Source of the DNA: Actinorhabdospora filicis
Lineage (GTDB): Bacteria > Actinomycetota > Actinomycetes > Mycobacteriales > Micromonosporaceae
DNA: 64,000 nt
Reading direction: 5' to 3'
Assembly (NCBI RefSeq): GCF_030269765.1
Contig: NZ_BSTX01000002.1
Location: 715,379 to 779,378, forward strand
Shown: one piece after another, positions 46,622-55,183 of the stretch
Layout of the letters: the number at the start of each line of letters is the position of its first letter
Position numbering within the stretch: position 1 is the first letter of the stretch
Made by a program: the position numbers and the translations under genes
Notes under the pieces: generated by a model
Told to the model about the DNA's origin: nothing
The model's input: the letters and a program-made list of their open reading frames with translations, nothing else
Databases searched by the model: none

Positions 46622-48498
46622 TCGCCCACCTCCGCGTCCGAGAGCTCCACCAGCGCGCGCAGGCCCGCGTCGTCCAGCTTGCCGATCCAGTCCTCGCCGG
46701 TGCCCACGATCGCCTCGGCGAGCGCGCGCTTGCGGTCCAGGAGCTCGGCCACCCGCTCCTCCAGGGTCCCGCCGGTGACCAGCTTGTGGACCTCCACGCG
46801 ACGGGTCTGCCCGATGCGGTGGGCACGGTCGGTGGCCTGATCCTCCACCGCCGGATTCCACCACCGGTCGAAGTGCAGGACGTGCGTGGCGGCGGTCAGG
46901 TTGAGACCCGTCCCACCGGCCTTGAGACTGACCAGCAGCACCGGCGGCGCCGAGCCGTCCTGGAAACCGTCGACCATCGCCTCACGCCCGGCGGCCGAAA
47001 CACCGCCGTGCAGGAACGGGACACCCGCCAGCCCCAGCTCGGCCGCCAGGTGCCCGGCCAGCAGCTCACCCATCGCCCGGTACTGGGTGAAGACCAGGGC
47101 GCGCTCGCCGGAGTCGACGACCTCGCCGAGGATCTCGGTGACCCGGTCGAGCTTGCCCGAGCGTCCACTGAGGACCGGTGACTCTTCTTTCAGGTACTGG
47201 GCGGGGTGGTTGCAGATCTGCTTGAGCTTGGTCAGCAGCGCCAGGACGCGGCCGTGCCGCTCGAAGCCGTCGCCGAGGCCGCCGTCGAAGGCCTCGGTGA
47301 CCGCGCGGCGGTAGAGGCGGGCCTGCTCGCCGGTGAGGGTGCAGGCGACGGTGGTCTCCATCTTGTCGGGCAGGTCGGTGGCGACGTCCTTCTTCAGGCG
47401 CCGCAGCAGATGCGGGGCCACCAGGTCGCGGAGGCGGAGCCCGGCGGCGGCGTCGCCGCGGTTCTCCACCGGCTCGGCGAAGCGCTTGGTGAAGCGCTTG
47501 CGCGTGCCGAGCAGGCCGGGGCTGGCGAAGTCCATGATGGACCACAGCTCGCTCAGCCGGTTCTCCACCGGCGTGCCCGTCAGGGCCAGGCGGGTGCGGG
47601 CCGACAGCCGCCGGGCGGCCAGCGCGGTGCGCGAGTCGGGGTTCTTGATCTGCTGCGCCTCGTCCAGCACGGCCACGCCCCAGTCGATCGCCGACAGCTC
47701 CTCGGCGTCGCGCAGCAGGAGGCTGTAGCTGCTGACCACCACGTCGGCGCTCGCGAAGGACGCGCTGTCGCGCCTGGGCCCGTGGTAGCGGGCCACTTCG
47801 AGCTCCGGGGCGAAGCGCGCCAGCTCGCGCGCCCAGTTGCCGACCACCGAGGTCGGGCAGATCACCAGGTGCGGCCCCGGCGTCATGGCCAGCAGCGCGA
47901 TCGTCTGCAGCGTCTTGCCCAGGCCCATGTCATCGGCGAGGACGCCGCCGGCGCCGTTGCGGGCGAGCGCGCTCAGCCACGACAGGCCCTGGCGCTGGTA
48001 GGGCCGCAGGACCGCCTCGACGGGCGCCTCGGCGGCCTCGCTCTCGCGGGCGGCGAGCAGCTCGGCGGCAGAGGCGTCGGCGGTGGAGTAGGCGTCGTGC
48101 ACCGCGCTCCGGAAGGCCGACAGGAGCTCGGCGGCCGTCCAGACCCGGTCGGCGCCGAGGCGGACGGCGTGGGCGGCCGGGGGCATCATGCCCGCGAGGG
48201 CCTCCAGGCGGGCCGGGTCGCCGAGCGCGGCGATGGCCGCCGCCCGCCAGGCCAGCAGCGAGTCCGACAGCTGCTTGCCCACCGCCAGTCCCGCCAGCGC
48301 CGGTACCGCCTGCGTGAGCGGGACGAGGCGGGCCGGGACGGTCCCGTGCGCGAGCTCGATGCGTCCGGGGACGCCTTCGGGCAGGCCTCTCTTGCGGGCG
48401 TGCTCGTCGGGCTGGTCGGGTCCCCACCAGGCGATGCGCCGCCTGTCGGGGACGAAGACGGCCTGGAGTCGGTGGGTTGGCGCGGGAGTACGGGGCAA
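46618..48498 (-). CDS. SNF2-family DEAD/DEAH helicase
   Basis: A 626-residue ATPase. Motif I DDMGLGKTLQTIALL (about residue 184), motif II VLDEAQQIKN (about 278), motif III LTGTPVENRLSELWSIMDFASPGLLG, and the helicase C motifs VSLKAGGTGLNLTAATHVLHFDRWWNPAVEDQATDRAHRIGQ are all present. This is a Swi2/Snf2 DNA translocase similar to mycobacterial HelZ. TTG 48498 follows AAAGGA; no other start is near. It is coupled to the SWIM gene. A role in DNA repair, remodelling or defence cannot be told. Confidence 0.9.
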   Translation of the reverse strand: MPRTPAPTHRLQAVFVPDRRRIAWWGPDQPDEHARKRGLPEGVPGRIELAHGTVPARLVPLTQAVPALAGLAVGKQLSDSLLAWRAAAIAALGDPARLEALAGMMPPAAHAVRLGADRVWTAAELLSAFRSAVHDAYSTADASAAELLAARESEAAEAPVEAVLRPYQRQGLSWLSALARNGAGGVLADDMGLGKTLQTIALLAMTPGPHLVICPTSVVGNWARELARFAPELEVARYHGPRRDSASFASADVVVSSYSLLLRDAEELSAIDWGVAVLDEAQQIKNPDSRTALAARRLSARTRLALTGTPVENRLSELWSIMDFASPGLLGTRKRFTKRFAEPVENRGDAAAGLRLRDLVAPHLLRRLKKDVATDLPDKMETTVACTLTGEQARLYRRAVTEAFDGGLGDGFERHGRVLALLTKLKQICNHPAQYLKEESPVLSGRSGKLDRVTEILGEVVDSGERALVFTQYRAMGELLAGHLAAELGLAGVPFLHGGVSAAGREAMVDGFQDGSAPPVLLVSLKAGGTGLNLTAATHVLHFDRWWNPAVEDQATDRAHRIGQTRRVEVHKLVTGGTLEERVAELLDRKRALAEAIVGTGEDWIGKLDDAGLRALVELSDAEVGE

Positions 48499-48677
48499 GT
48501 GCCGGTCCTTTCGTCGGGACGGAAGGGTAACCGGCCTCGTACGCCGTACGCCAATGGAGTGAGGATCTTCATGATGCCTTGCCGGGAGGCGGGGAGGTGT
48601 GTCTTTGGAGCCCGTCTTCCCACAGGACCTGGTGGCGCGGATGCCCGGCAAGCTCGGCTTCACCGACGCCGAAACCG

Positions 48678-48773
48678 GTCACCGACCGCGTCTTCCCGTT
48701 CGAGCGGGTCGGCGACGCCCTGGCCCACCTGGAGGAGGGCCGCGCCAAGGGCAAGGTCGTCGCGGAGATGTGA
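48678..48773 (+). pseudogene. C-terminal relic of a zinc-type alcohol dehydrogenase/quinone oxidoreductase
   Basis: The frame VTDRVFPFERVGDALAHLEEGRAKGKVVAEM followed by TGA is the typical C-terminus of MDR-family NAD(P)-dependent dehydrogenases. The sequence before it (48595-48677) fits the same family only in other frames (PGKLGFTD...), and nothing of the catalytic or Rossmann domain remains. It is the decayed tail of a deleted gene. Confidence 0.7.
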
Positions 48774-48790
48774 CCTCGTGGACGCCCGAC

Positions 48791-48817
48791 GGGCGAGCAC
48801 CCTCCGGATGCTCGCCC
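48791..48817. terminator. Hairpin terminator
   Basis: GGGCGAGCA (48791-48799) pairs with TGCTCGCCC (48809-48817) across a nine-base loop, just after the dehydrogenase relic and before the convergent serine hydrolase stop. Confidence 0.7.
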
Positions 48818-48833
48818 TCCGTCTTTGGCGTGG

Positions 48834-49958
48834 CTAGACGATCGCCGGCAGCCGGTCGGAGGACCCGGCCGGGGTTCCCGCCGGGCAGAACGCCGCCGTC
48901 AGCGCGTTGAACAACGCCACGTCGGGCACCACCGCGTACGTGGTGGCCGAAAGGCTGAAGTAGCGGCCCGTCTCGGGCTGGTGGAAGGAGAAGGTCAGGT
49001 AACCCGGGATGCCACCGGTGTGACCCCAGATCTCCGCGCCACAGGGCAGCGCGACCTTGCTCAGGCCCAGGCCGTAACCGGAGTCGAAGGCCGTGGTCTT
49101 CATCGCCGCCAGCTGCGCGGGCTTGAGGAGCCGCCCACCGAGCAGGGCCGCGTAGAACGTGTTCAGGTCGCGGGTGGTGGAGATGATGTCACCGACGGCA
49201 TAGGACGACGAGACGTTCATCGCGGTGATGTCGACCGGCGCGCCGTCCACCTGCACATACCCGTGAGCGTGCGGACCGGTGATCCACACCGAGTTCCCCG
49301 GCACCTCGGTGTCCCACAGCCCGAGCGGGCCGACGATGCGGCGATCGATCTCGGCCCCCAGCGACCGGCCGGTCACCCGCTCGATCACCAGCCCGATCAG
49401 CACGTAGTTGGTGTTGGAGTACGACCACGCCGTCCCGGGCGGGAACAGCGGGTCGCGGCTGGTGGCCAGCGTGACCAGCTGCCGCGGCGTCCAGCGCTTG
49501 TAACGATCGCGCACGACCTGCTCGGGCGTGACGAGAGTGTCGTCGGTGTAGTTGTAGAGACCGCTGGTGTGGTTCAGCAGCTGCCGCAGCGTGATGTTCC
49601 CGCCGTTCGGCACCGTCCCCGGCAACCACCGCTCGACGCTGTCGTCGAGCGAGATACGGCCCTCACCGACCAGCTGCAGGGCCACGGTGGACGTGAACGT
49701 CTTCGTGACGCTGCCGATGCGGAACCTGCCGTCGACGGGAGCCGGCCGCGAACGGCCGAGCTCGACGACGCCACTGGCCAGGCGCTCGACGCGCGAGCCG
49801 TCCCGGAACTCCAGGGTGGACGAGGGCGCGCCATCGGCGACGACGGCGTCGATCTCATCGCGCAGGGATCCGGCGGAAGGGGCGGCGCTCACGGGGGCGG
49901 CCACGGACGTGACGAGGGCCAGGGCGAGGACCACTACCCCGATGCGTTGCAGTTTCAT
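48834..49958 (-). CDS. Secreted D-alanyl-D-alanine carboxypeptidase/class C beta-lactamase-like hydrolase
   Basis: A 374-residue protein with a signal peptide (about residues 1-26, MKLQRIGVVVLALALVTSVAAPVSA). The serine S-x-x-K is SVTKTF (about 82), the Y-x-N is WSYSNTNY (about 170) and the third box is WGHTGGIPGY (H-T-G, about 318). These are the three catalytic motifs of DD-peptidases of the beta-lactamase family (R61-like). It should act on peptidoglycan or an ester outside the cell. ATG 49958 gives the signal peptide directly at the start; GGAC upstream is weak. Confidence 0.88.
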   Translation of the reverse strand: MKLQRIGVVVLALALVTSVAAPVSAAPSAGSLRDEIDAVVADGAPSSTLEFRDGSRVERLASGVVELGRSRPAPVDGRFRIGSVTKTFTSTVALQLVGEGRISLDDSVERWLPGTVPNGGNITLRQLLNHTSGLYNYTDDTLVTPEQVVRDRYKRWTPRQLVTLATSRDPLFPPGTAWSYSNTNYVLIGLVIERVTGRSLGAEIDRRIVGPLGLWDTEVPGNSVWITGPHAHGYVQVDGAPVDITAMNVSSSYAVGDIISTTRDLNTFYAALLGGRLLKPAQLAAMKTTAFDSGYGLGLSKVALPCGAEIWGHTGGIPGYLTFSFHQPETGRYFSLSATTYAVVPDVALFNALTAAFCPAGTPAGSSDRLPAIV

Positions 49959-50213
49959 GTCCACCGAGTCTCGGTGTCCAATGCGGACGGTGGAAGGGGG
50001 TGATCCCTTAAGGCCTGTCCCTGAGGTACCGCCGAGATGAGGCCCTGACCAGGGCGGACGGCCGGAGCTGAAACGGCAGGGGAGATCGATGTCACGTGCT
50101 ACGGCCATCGCCGCGGACTCTCCCGGTGCCAGGCCACCGACCTCTGTGGACGCACTCGGGCGGGCCGCCGCGGGTACCGATCGGCCTACCCGGGCCACCG
50201 CCGATCGGGCGGA

Positions 50214-50231
50214 ATATGCCAATCGGCATAT
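50214..50231. promoter_or_regulatory. Operator palindrome upstream of the cysteine-rich peptide gene
   Basis: ATATGCC (50214-50220) and GGCATAT (50225-50231) form a perfect inverted repeat around AATC. A -10-like TAGGTT (50255-50260) with GTCACG at -35 follows, so the site sits directly upstream of the promoter. The remaining 49959-50302 region shows no gene. Confidence 0.65.
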
Positions 50232-50302
50232 GTCACGCAAAGGGAAGCCGATCTTAGGTTCGGGATGCCGCAACCCGGCGGCATCGACGACAAGGAGAAC
50301 CC

Positions 50303-50488
50303 GTGAAACTACTCGGCAAGATCGGCGACCGCCTGCTCGGTCGCGTGGTCCCCAAGGCCGTGGCCCACGCCCGTCCGTGTGAGGTCGTCTACCGCAGCTA
50401 CTGCGCGGGCACCAAGTGGATCGAGTGCGTTCGCGACATCTGCGCCAACAAGAATCTCGGCTGCGCGGTGGTCTCCAGCGGCTGCTAA
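50303..50488 (+). CDS. Small six-cysteine peptide, possible bacteriocin or RiPP precursor
   Basis: A 61-residue product from GTG 50303 with AAGGAG at good distance. Residues 1-22 (VKLLGKIGDRLLGRVVPKAV) form a basic amphipathic helix like a leader; residues 23-61 hold Cys at 26, 34, 42, 47, 54 and 61, the last being the final residue. It has its own promoter, an operator palindrome and a small hairpin after the stop. No modification or transport enzyme is adjacent, so disulfide-bonded or distantly modified products are both possible. The family is not certain. Confidence 0.68.
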   Translation: MKLLGKIGDRLLGRVVPKAVAHARPCEVVYRSYCAGTKWIECVRDICANKNLGCAVVSSGC

Positions 50489-50490
50489 CT

Positions 50491-50507
50491 GATGCTCGCT
50501 GAGCATC
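50491..50507 (+). terminator. Small hairpin after the peptide gene
   Basis: GATGCTC (50491-50497) and GAGCATC (50501-50507) form a perfect 7-bp stem around GCT, starting two bases after the TAA of the peptide gene. Confidence 0.5.
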
Positions 50508-50551
50508 GCAGGGTTCGCCCGGCGGTCCTCGGGCGTGTCACGATCGTCGGC

Positions 50552-50719
50552 GTGTCCGTGAAGTTTCCGTGTGTGTGCTGTGGCCACCTGACGATGGACT
50601 CGCCTCCGGGCCTGCACGACATCTGCCGTGTGTGCTTCTGGGAGGACGACGGGGTCCAGTTGCGCTGGCCCGGTTGGTGGCGGCACCCGGACGGCCGGGG
50701 CTGGTGGGAAGAGGCCTGA
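50552..50719 (+). CDS. CPCC-family cysteine-rich protein
   Basis: A 55-residue protein from GTG 50552 (GTG 50558 is also possible). KFPCVCCGHLTMDSPPGLHDICRVCFWEDDGVQLRWPGWW is the CPCC pattern (C-x-C-C-G...DICxVCFWEDDGxQ), two Cys pairs that should bind zinc. Function unknown; such proteins often lie among toxin-immunity or polymorphic-toxin genes. No good Shine-Dalgarno is visible. It is convergent with the membrane-anchored predicted nuclease. Confidence 0.75.
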   Translation: MSVKFPCVCCGHLTMDSPPGLHDICRVCFWEDDGVQLRWPGWWRHPDGRGWWEEA

Positions 50720-50768
50720 CCCGCAGGGGCGATGTGCACGGTGATGGACCCCGCCGCCTCGCGTCCGG

Positions 50769-53180
50769 TCACTGCACCGGCCGATACACGATCACCGCCA
50801 GGGGATCCTCGCCCGTCGGGTTGCCGCTGCGCGTCCCGTCCCAGTCCTTGATCTCGAGGGTCTCCGACGGCAGGACGCCGGGCTCCACCAGCACCTCACC
50901 GAGCGGGAAGCCGAGGACGACGTCGGCGTACTCGCCCGTCTCCAGCAGTTTCTGCCGGTACCACTGGAGCTCACCGGGCGCCTTGTACGCCTCGTCCCTG
51001 GACTTCACCTCCCAGATGTGCAGGACGCCGTTCTCATCGAGCATCCAGTCGTCGACGTAGCCGTTGTTGCCGGTGCCGTTCTTGCTGCCGCTGGGCACGA
51101 TCAGCTCGCGCTCGCCGACGGTTCCGCTGCGGCCGCTGAGTTTGAGCCGTTCTTTGAGGAACTCGGTGACCCTGTCGCGGGCTTTGTTGTGGCGCGGGGT
51201 TTTCAGCTTCGCGGGGTCGGACTCGGGGGTGCAGAAGTCGGCCGGGGTCAGCGAATGGTCGCCGAGCCTGTTGGAGATGATGAGTGTGTCGAGGCCGCCG
51301 CCGCCGTCACGGCAGGCGTTGATGCCGCCGTTCTTCTGGTGGAGCAGGCTTTGCAGGCCCGCGACGTCCTCGTTCCAGAGCGAGTCGGCGTGCTCGCCCC
51401 AGGCGCGTTCGACCCTGATCCGCACGGTTCCGTTGGCGTCGGGTGAGAGCAGGGCGGTCGCGTCGTTGAGGACCGTGACCAGCTCGGCGGCGGTCGTGGC
51501 GGTGGTGAGGATGTAGCGGTAGGCGTCCTCGCCGGACGTGACGTCGGCGGTCCACTCCTTGCCATTCGCGTCCTTCGGCGCGGTCAGGCTGACCTTGCCG
51601 CCGGGGGACCTGTCGAGGAGGTCGCGGGCGAAGTCGATGGCGTCGACGACGCGCATCGCCTCCTCGTGGGTCCTGGCCGCCGCCAGGCCCTGGGTGGTGG
51701 CGCCGAGGCCGTGGAAGGCGTCACCGGCGGAGTTGAGGTGGAGCAGCGCGGGCTGCAGGTGGTACTCGTCCACCTTCGCCATGGCGTCCTTGACGGCGGC
51801 CGGGTCGGCGCCTTCGTCGAGCATCCTGTTCATGGCCGCGACCGCGGCCGGGATGAAGGCCTTGTCCAGGCTCGGGACGGCCTTGGCGGGGTCGACGCCC
51901 TTGCCCAGGAGGCGTTCGTACGGCTTGGAATCGGCGCCGTAGAGCTCCTGGCAGAACGCTCCGGCGATGACCGTCACGTTGATGGTCCCGCCCGGCGGGG
52001 CCGGGTTCGCCGCGCTGAACACCGAGGTGACGCTCGCGCCGGGTTCCAGTCGCCCGATCGGCCGGGAGATCGGTGGCATCACGGGGATGGCGCCGGAGTA
52101 GGCGGTGCCGGTGCCGGGCGCGTTGCCGGTGTTGGTGGTGGTCACCGACCACGAGCAGGTCGGGGTGTCGCAGTCGCTGGCGTTGAGTTCGGTTTCGAAT
52201 CTGGGCTGCTGGGGCGGCAGCTCGGCGGTCTTCGGGGGAGCCTCGCCGGGCTGAGCCGGGGACGCGGCCATGCCCGGGGGCGTGGTGCCCTTGCCCCGCA
52301 TGGTGTCCGAGGAGTCGGCTCGGGTCCGGGCGGCGTTGTTCTCGTCGGAGGGCTCGGGTGTCAGCGCGATGGAACCGCCGCCGGGAGCGTCCTGGGCGTG
52401 CTTGAGGCCGATCGGGACGATGGCCGCGCCGGGTCCGGTGGCCGCCGAGGGGTGCAGGCCGCCGGACTCGATCGGCCCGGCCAGCGACACCACGCGCACC
52501 GGCGCGTCGCGGGTCAGCTGCAGTTCCCAGTCGCCGGAGGCGATGACGCTGACCGCGACGCCGTCCACGATCGTGTCGCCGACGACGTCACCGTCCCTGG
52601 AGACCGCGCGGACCAGGTCGGCCACCGCGGCGGGACTCAGCGCGGACGGCACGTCGAGCGGGAACGCCTCAGCCGCATCCGGCTGGACCCAGTGGTCCTG
52701 GACGCGGCTGACCCGGTCGGGCGCGCGGCGCAGCCACCAGTCGGCGTCACCGTAGACGGCCGAGCCGTCGGGGGTGGCCACGAGCGAGGAGGTGCCCGGG
52801 CCGGGATCCTCGACCGTCCCGGAGGCGAAGCCGTCGGCGGTGACGGTGAAGGCGCCGGACACCTCCTCGCCGCTCGGATCGGCGTAGAGGTACCGCAGCC
52901 TTAAGGCCGGGGCGGTCCCGAGGAGGTCGGCGGCGCCCGCGACGAGTTGCGCGGTCGGCCGCCACGGCTGCCAGGCGATCAGGCCGGTGAGCCCGGTGCA
53001 GGCGAGCAGGACCGCGACGACCGCGAGGGCGTGCCAGCGCGTCAGCCGGATGCTCGGGGGATCGGCGGGCCGGGCGGGCGGAGGCGGCACAGGCCATGGC
53101 CGGGGTGCGGGTGCCATGGGGACCGGGGGAGGCGGTGTCGGCCATGGTGGACGCGGCTGCCGAGGGGGTCGGGGATCCAA
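50769..53180 (-). CDS. Membrane-anchored protein with C-terminal PD-(D/E)XK-like nuclease domain
   Basis: An 803-residue protein from TTG 53180, with AAGGAGG upstream. A Pro-rich cytoplasmic start (about 1-45) leads to one membrane helix (about 48-70, HALAVVAVLLACTGLTGLIAW). The large outer part includes a lipoprotein-like beta domain (about 75-230), a disordered Pro-rich linker and helical segments. At about residues 705-725, YVDDWMLDENGVLHIWEVKS fits the D...E-x-K core of PD-(D/E)XK nucleases (Tox-REase type). The layout is that of a cell-surface polymorphic toxin. No immunity gene follows; CPCC is the next gene, convergent. Confidence 0.68.
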   Translation of the reverse strand: MDPRPPRQPRPPWPTPPPPVPMAPAPRPWPVPPPPARPADPPSIRLTRWHALAVVAVLLACTGLTGLIAWQPWRPTAQLVAGAADLLGTAPALRLRYLYADPSGEEVSGAFTVTADGFASGTVEDPGPGTSSLVATPDGSAVYGDADWWLRRAPDRVSRVQDHWVQPDAAEAFPLDVPSALSPAAVADLVRAVSRDGDVVGDTIVDGVAVSVIASGDWELQLTRDAPVRVVSLAGPIESGGLHPSAATGPGAAIVPIGLKHAQDAPGGGSIALTPEPSDENNAARTRADSSDTMRGKGTTPPGMAASPAQPGEAPPKTAELPPQQPRFETELNASDCDTPTCSWSVTTTNTGNAPGTGTAYSGAIPVMPPISRPIGRLEPGASVTSVFSAANPAPPGGTINVTVIAGAFCQELYGADSKPYERLLGKGVDPAKAVPSLDKAFIPAAVAAMNRMLDEGADPAAVKDAMAKVDEYHLQPALLHLNSAGDAFHGLGATTQGLAAARTHEEAMRVVDAIDFARDLLDRSPGGKVSLTAPKDANGKEWTADVTSGEDAYRYILTTATTAAELVTVLNDATALLSPDANGTVRIRVERAWGEHADSLWNEDVAGLQSLLHQKNGGINACRDGGGGLDTLIISNRLGDHSLTPADFCTPESDPAKLKTPRHNKARDRVTEFLKERLKLSGRSGTVGERELIVPSGSKNGTGNNGYVDDWMLDENGVLHIWEVKSRDEAYKAPGELQWYRQKLLETGEYADVVLGFPLGEVLVEPGVLPSETLEIKDWDGTRSGNPTGEDPLAVIVYRPVQ

Positions 53181-53277
53181 CGGGTCCTCCTTGTGCCGTG
53201 CACCGTGAAGGGACCTTCCAGCGGCGCGCCATTGGTACCGGTCTGTCGGATTTCGCGTACGTTCAGCCGCCCCGGCG

Positions 53278-54582
53278 TCACGTCTCGGCGAGCATGCTGC
53301 GTCCGAGCGCGTTGTCGCGGATGTCGAGGAAGAACGCGCGCAACGCGGTGTGGAACTCGGCCCTGGTGATCTGGCCGTCGGCGTCGAGGTCGATCTCGGC
53401 GAGGGTGGCCGCGATCGTGGACGCGGTGGCGCGGCCGCCGAAGAGGCGGCCGAACTCCTCGGCGGAGATCGCGCCGTTCCCGCTGGTGTCGGCGGCGTCG
53501 AAGATCGCGTGCAGGACGCGGTCCACGCCGTCGGCGGCCCCTGCGGCCGCCTTCCACTCGTGGAAGGCGATCTGGCCGTCCCCGTCGATGTCGGCCGAGG
53601 CGGCCAGCCGCTGCCACCAGTCCTCGAAGGCGGTGTGCAGTTCGTCCTCGCGGTCGGGGTCGGTGTCGAACTGGGCGGCGATCTGGCGGGCCATGGCCAG
53701 GAAGTCGTGGCGGGTGACGAAGCCGTTGCCGGTCTGGTCGAGCACCTCGGTGAAGAAGCCGGGGGTGCGGCGGCGGGGCGCGTCCAGCCCGAGGCGGGCG
53801 CGGGCGTAGGGCATGAATCCCCACGCGGCCGGGAGGACCTGGGTGGCCACGGCCGTCAGCTGGAAGACGCCGCGGGCGGCGAGGTCGGCGTACCAGGGGA
53901 GCGCGATGCCGAAGCGGCGGCGGAAGGACGTGGGCAGCACACCGCGCAGCATCAGGTTCGCCGGCTCGTTCAGGACGGCGCGCAGCAGGCTCCACAGTGG
54001 CGCGACGCGGTCGAACAGCGCCGGGCGCGGCGCCTGGCCGAAGAAGTCGTCCAGGATGATCCGCGCGGCCTCGGTCAGCTCCACCTCGTGGTCGACCATC
54101 TCGGCGAAGTAGACGCGGAAGGCCGCCAGGTCGGGCGGGACGGCGCCGCCGGGGACGCCGAAGTCACCGGCGAGTTCGCAGAACTCCGCGTACATCAGCT
54201 CCTGATCGGCCTCCGGGACCGGCTCGCCCGACAGCTCGCCGAGGGTGACCACCGCGTCGAACAGCGTCAGCAGCACCCAGACCCGCCCGCCGGGATCGGC
54301 GGCGCTGTACGGGCGTCCTTCGGCGTCGACGCCGGTCATCCGCGAGTGCATCCGCTCCAGCCGCGCGATCTCGGCCGTCCGCTCCTCGTCGGTGCCGTAG
54401 GTGAACTTGAGGAGGCTGAGCAGGGTGTTCTGGAACCGCCGCCACAGGTGCGGCCGGAAGCTGGAGTACTCCATGACCGCCGCGCCGATCTGCGGATGGG
54501 CGGCCTGAAGAAATATCGCCCGCGGCATGGCGAGGAGAAAGCGCCACTGTCCGATGTAGCGTTTCGTAACCTCAGACCTCAT
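53278..54582 (-). CDS. DUF2236/MpaB-like oxygenase fused to four EF-hands
   Basis: A 434-residue protein. Residues about 8-270 match the oxygenase MpaB/rubber-oxygenase domain (PF09995): MPRAIFLQAAHPQIGAAVMEYS, a distal RLERMH (His 79) and the helical core to WGFMPYARARLGL, the His residues being likely haem or metal ligands. Four EF-hand loops follow: DQTGNGFVTRHDF (282), DIDGDGQIAFHEW (331), DTSGNGAISAEEF (365) and DLDADGQITRAEF (398). The fusion suggests a Ca2+-gated oxygenase. ATG 54582 overlaps the divergent start; TAGAAT on the minus strand lies eight bases before it. Confidence 0.87.
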   Translation of the reverse strand: MRSEVTKRYIGQWRFLLAMPRAIFLQAAHPQIGAAVMEYSSFRPHLWRRFQNTLLSLLKFTYGTDEERTAEIARLERMHSRMTGVDAEGRPYSAADPGGRVWVLLTLFDAVVTLGELSGEPVPEADQELMYAEFCELAGDFGVPGGAVPPDLAAFRVYFAEMVDHEVELTEAARIILDDFFGQAPRPALFDRVAPLWSLLRAVLNEPANLMLRGVLPTSFRRRFGIALPWYADLAARGVFQLTAVATQVLPAAWGFMPYARARLGLDAPRRRTPGFFTEVLDQTGNGFVTRHDFLAMARQIAAQFDTDPDREDELHTAFEDWWQRLAASADIDGDGQIAFHEWKAAAGAADGVDRVLHAIFDAADTSGNGAISAEEFGRLFGGRATASTIAATLAEIDLDADGQITRAEFHTALRAFFLDIRDNALGRSMLAET

Positions 54583-55183
54583 GTCCGCTGATTCTATGGC
54601 AAGCCCGCCCATCGCGGCCCGTGTCATCACCGAGGTCTGCGCGCCGTGGGTGTGGTGCCTGGGCGTGCCCTTCGCCGTCGCCCTCCACAGTGTCCCCGGA
54701 TTCTGGACGGGCGTGGGCTGGGCGGCGCTGATCGCCTTCGCCGCCGCCGGCGTCCCGATGGCCATCGTCGTGCGGGGAGTCCGGCGGGGCACCATCCGCT
54801 CCGGCCACCACATCGGCGACCGCACCGAGCGGTACGTGCCGATGATCGCGGCCGTGGTCGTGGCGGGCGCCCTCTGCGCGGTCCTGGCCCTGGGCGGCGC
54901 GCCGCCGCCGATGGTCGCCGTCACGGTGGCGATGCTCGTCTCGGCGGTCGTGTGCCTGGCGATCACCGCGCGCTGGAAGGTGTCGGTGCACGCGGCCGTC
55001 GCGGCCGGGTCGGCGGCGATCCTGACCGCCTTCTACGGCATCGTCACCGGTCCCTTGTGGCTGGTCGCGGTGGCGGTGTGCTGGTCGCGGGTCCGTCTCG
55101 GCGCCCACACGCCCCGCCAGGTCCTCATCGGAGCCCTGCTCGGCGCCATCGGTGGCCTCTACCCGCTGGCCGCGCGGTTCTGA
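54581..55183 (+). CDS. PAP2-like membrane phosphatase
   Basis: A 200-residue membrane protein with about six helices. RWKVSVHAAVAAGSAAILTAFYG and WSRVRLGAHTPRQVLIGALLGAIGG are the second and third phosphatase motifs of the PAP2 superfamily (S-x-H-A; S-R-x-x-x-x-x-H-x-x-x-Q/D); the first (K-x6-RP) is only GDRTERYVPMI. It probably dephosphorylates a lipid or prenyl phosphate. ATG 54581 shares two bases with the divergent start (CATG, 54580-54583); ATG 54596 is an alternative. The end overlaps the convergent acyltransferase gene by 25 bases. Confidence 0.78.
   Translation: MSADSMASPPIAARVITEVCAPWVWCLGVPFAVALHSVPGFWTGVGWAALIAFAAAGVPMAIVVRGVRRGTIRSGHHIGDRTERYVPMIAAVVVAGALCAVLALGGAPPPMVAVTVAMLVSAVVCLAITARWKVSVHAAVAAGSAAILTAFYGIVTGPLWLVAVAVCWSRVRLGAHTPRQVLIGALLGAIGGLYPLAARF

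Noticed and set aside
47206-48837. 543-codon plus-strand frame opposite the SNF2 gene
   Set aside because: Antisense shadow with Gly/Arg/Val bias; the SNF2 motifs are complete on the minus strand.
53042-53995. 317-codon frame across the nuclease and MpaB-like genes
   Set aside because: It is in a shadow frame (Arg/Pro-rich) of two well-supported genes.
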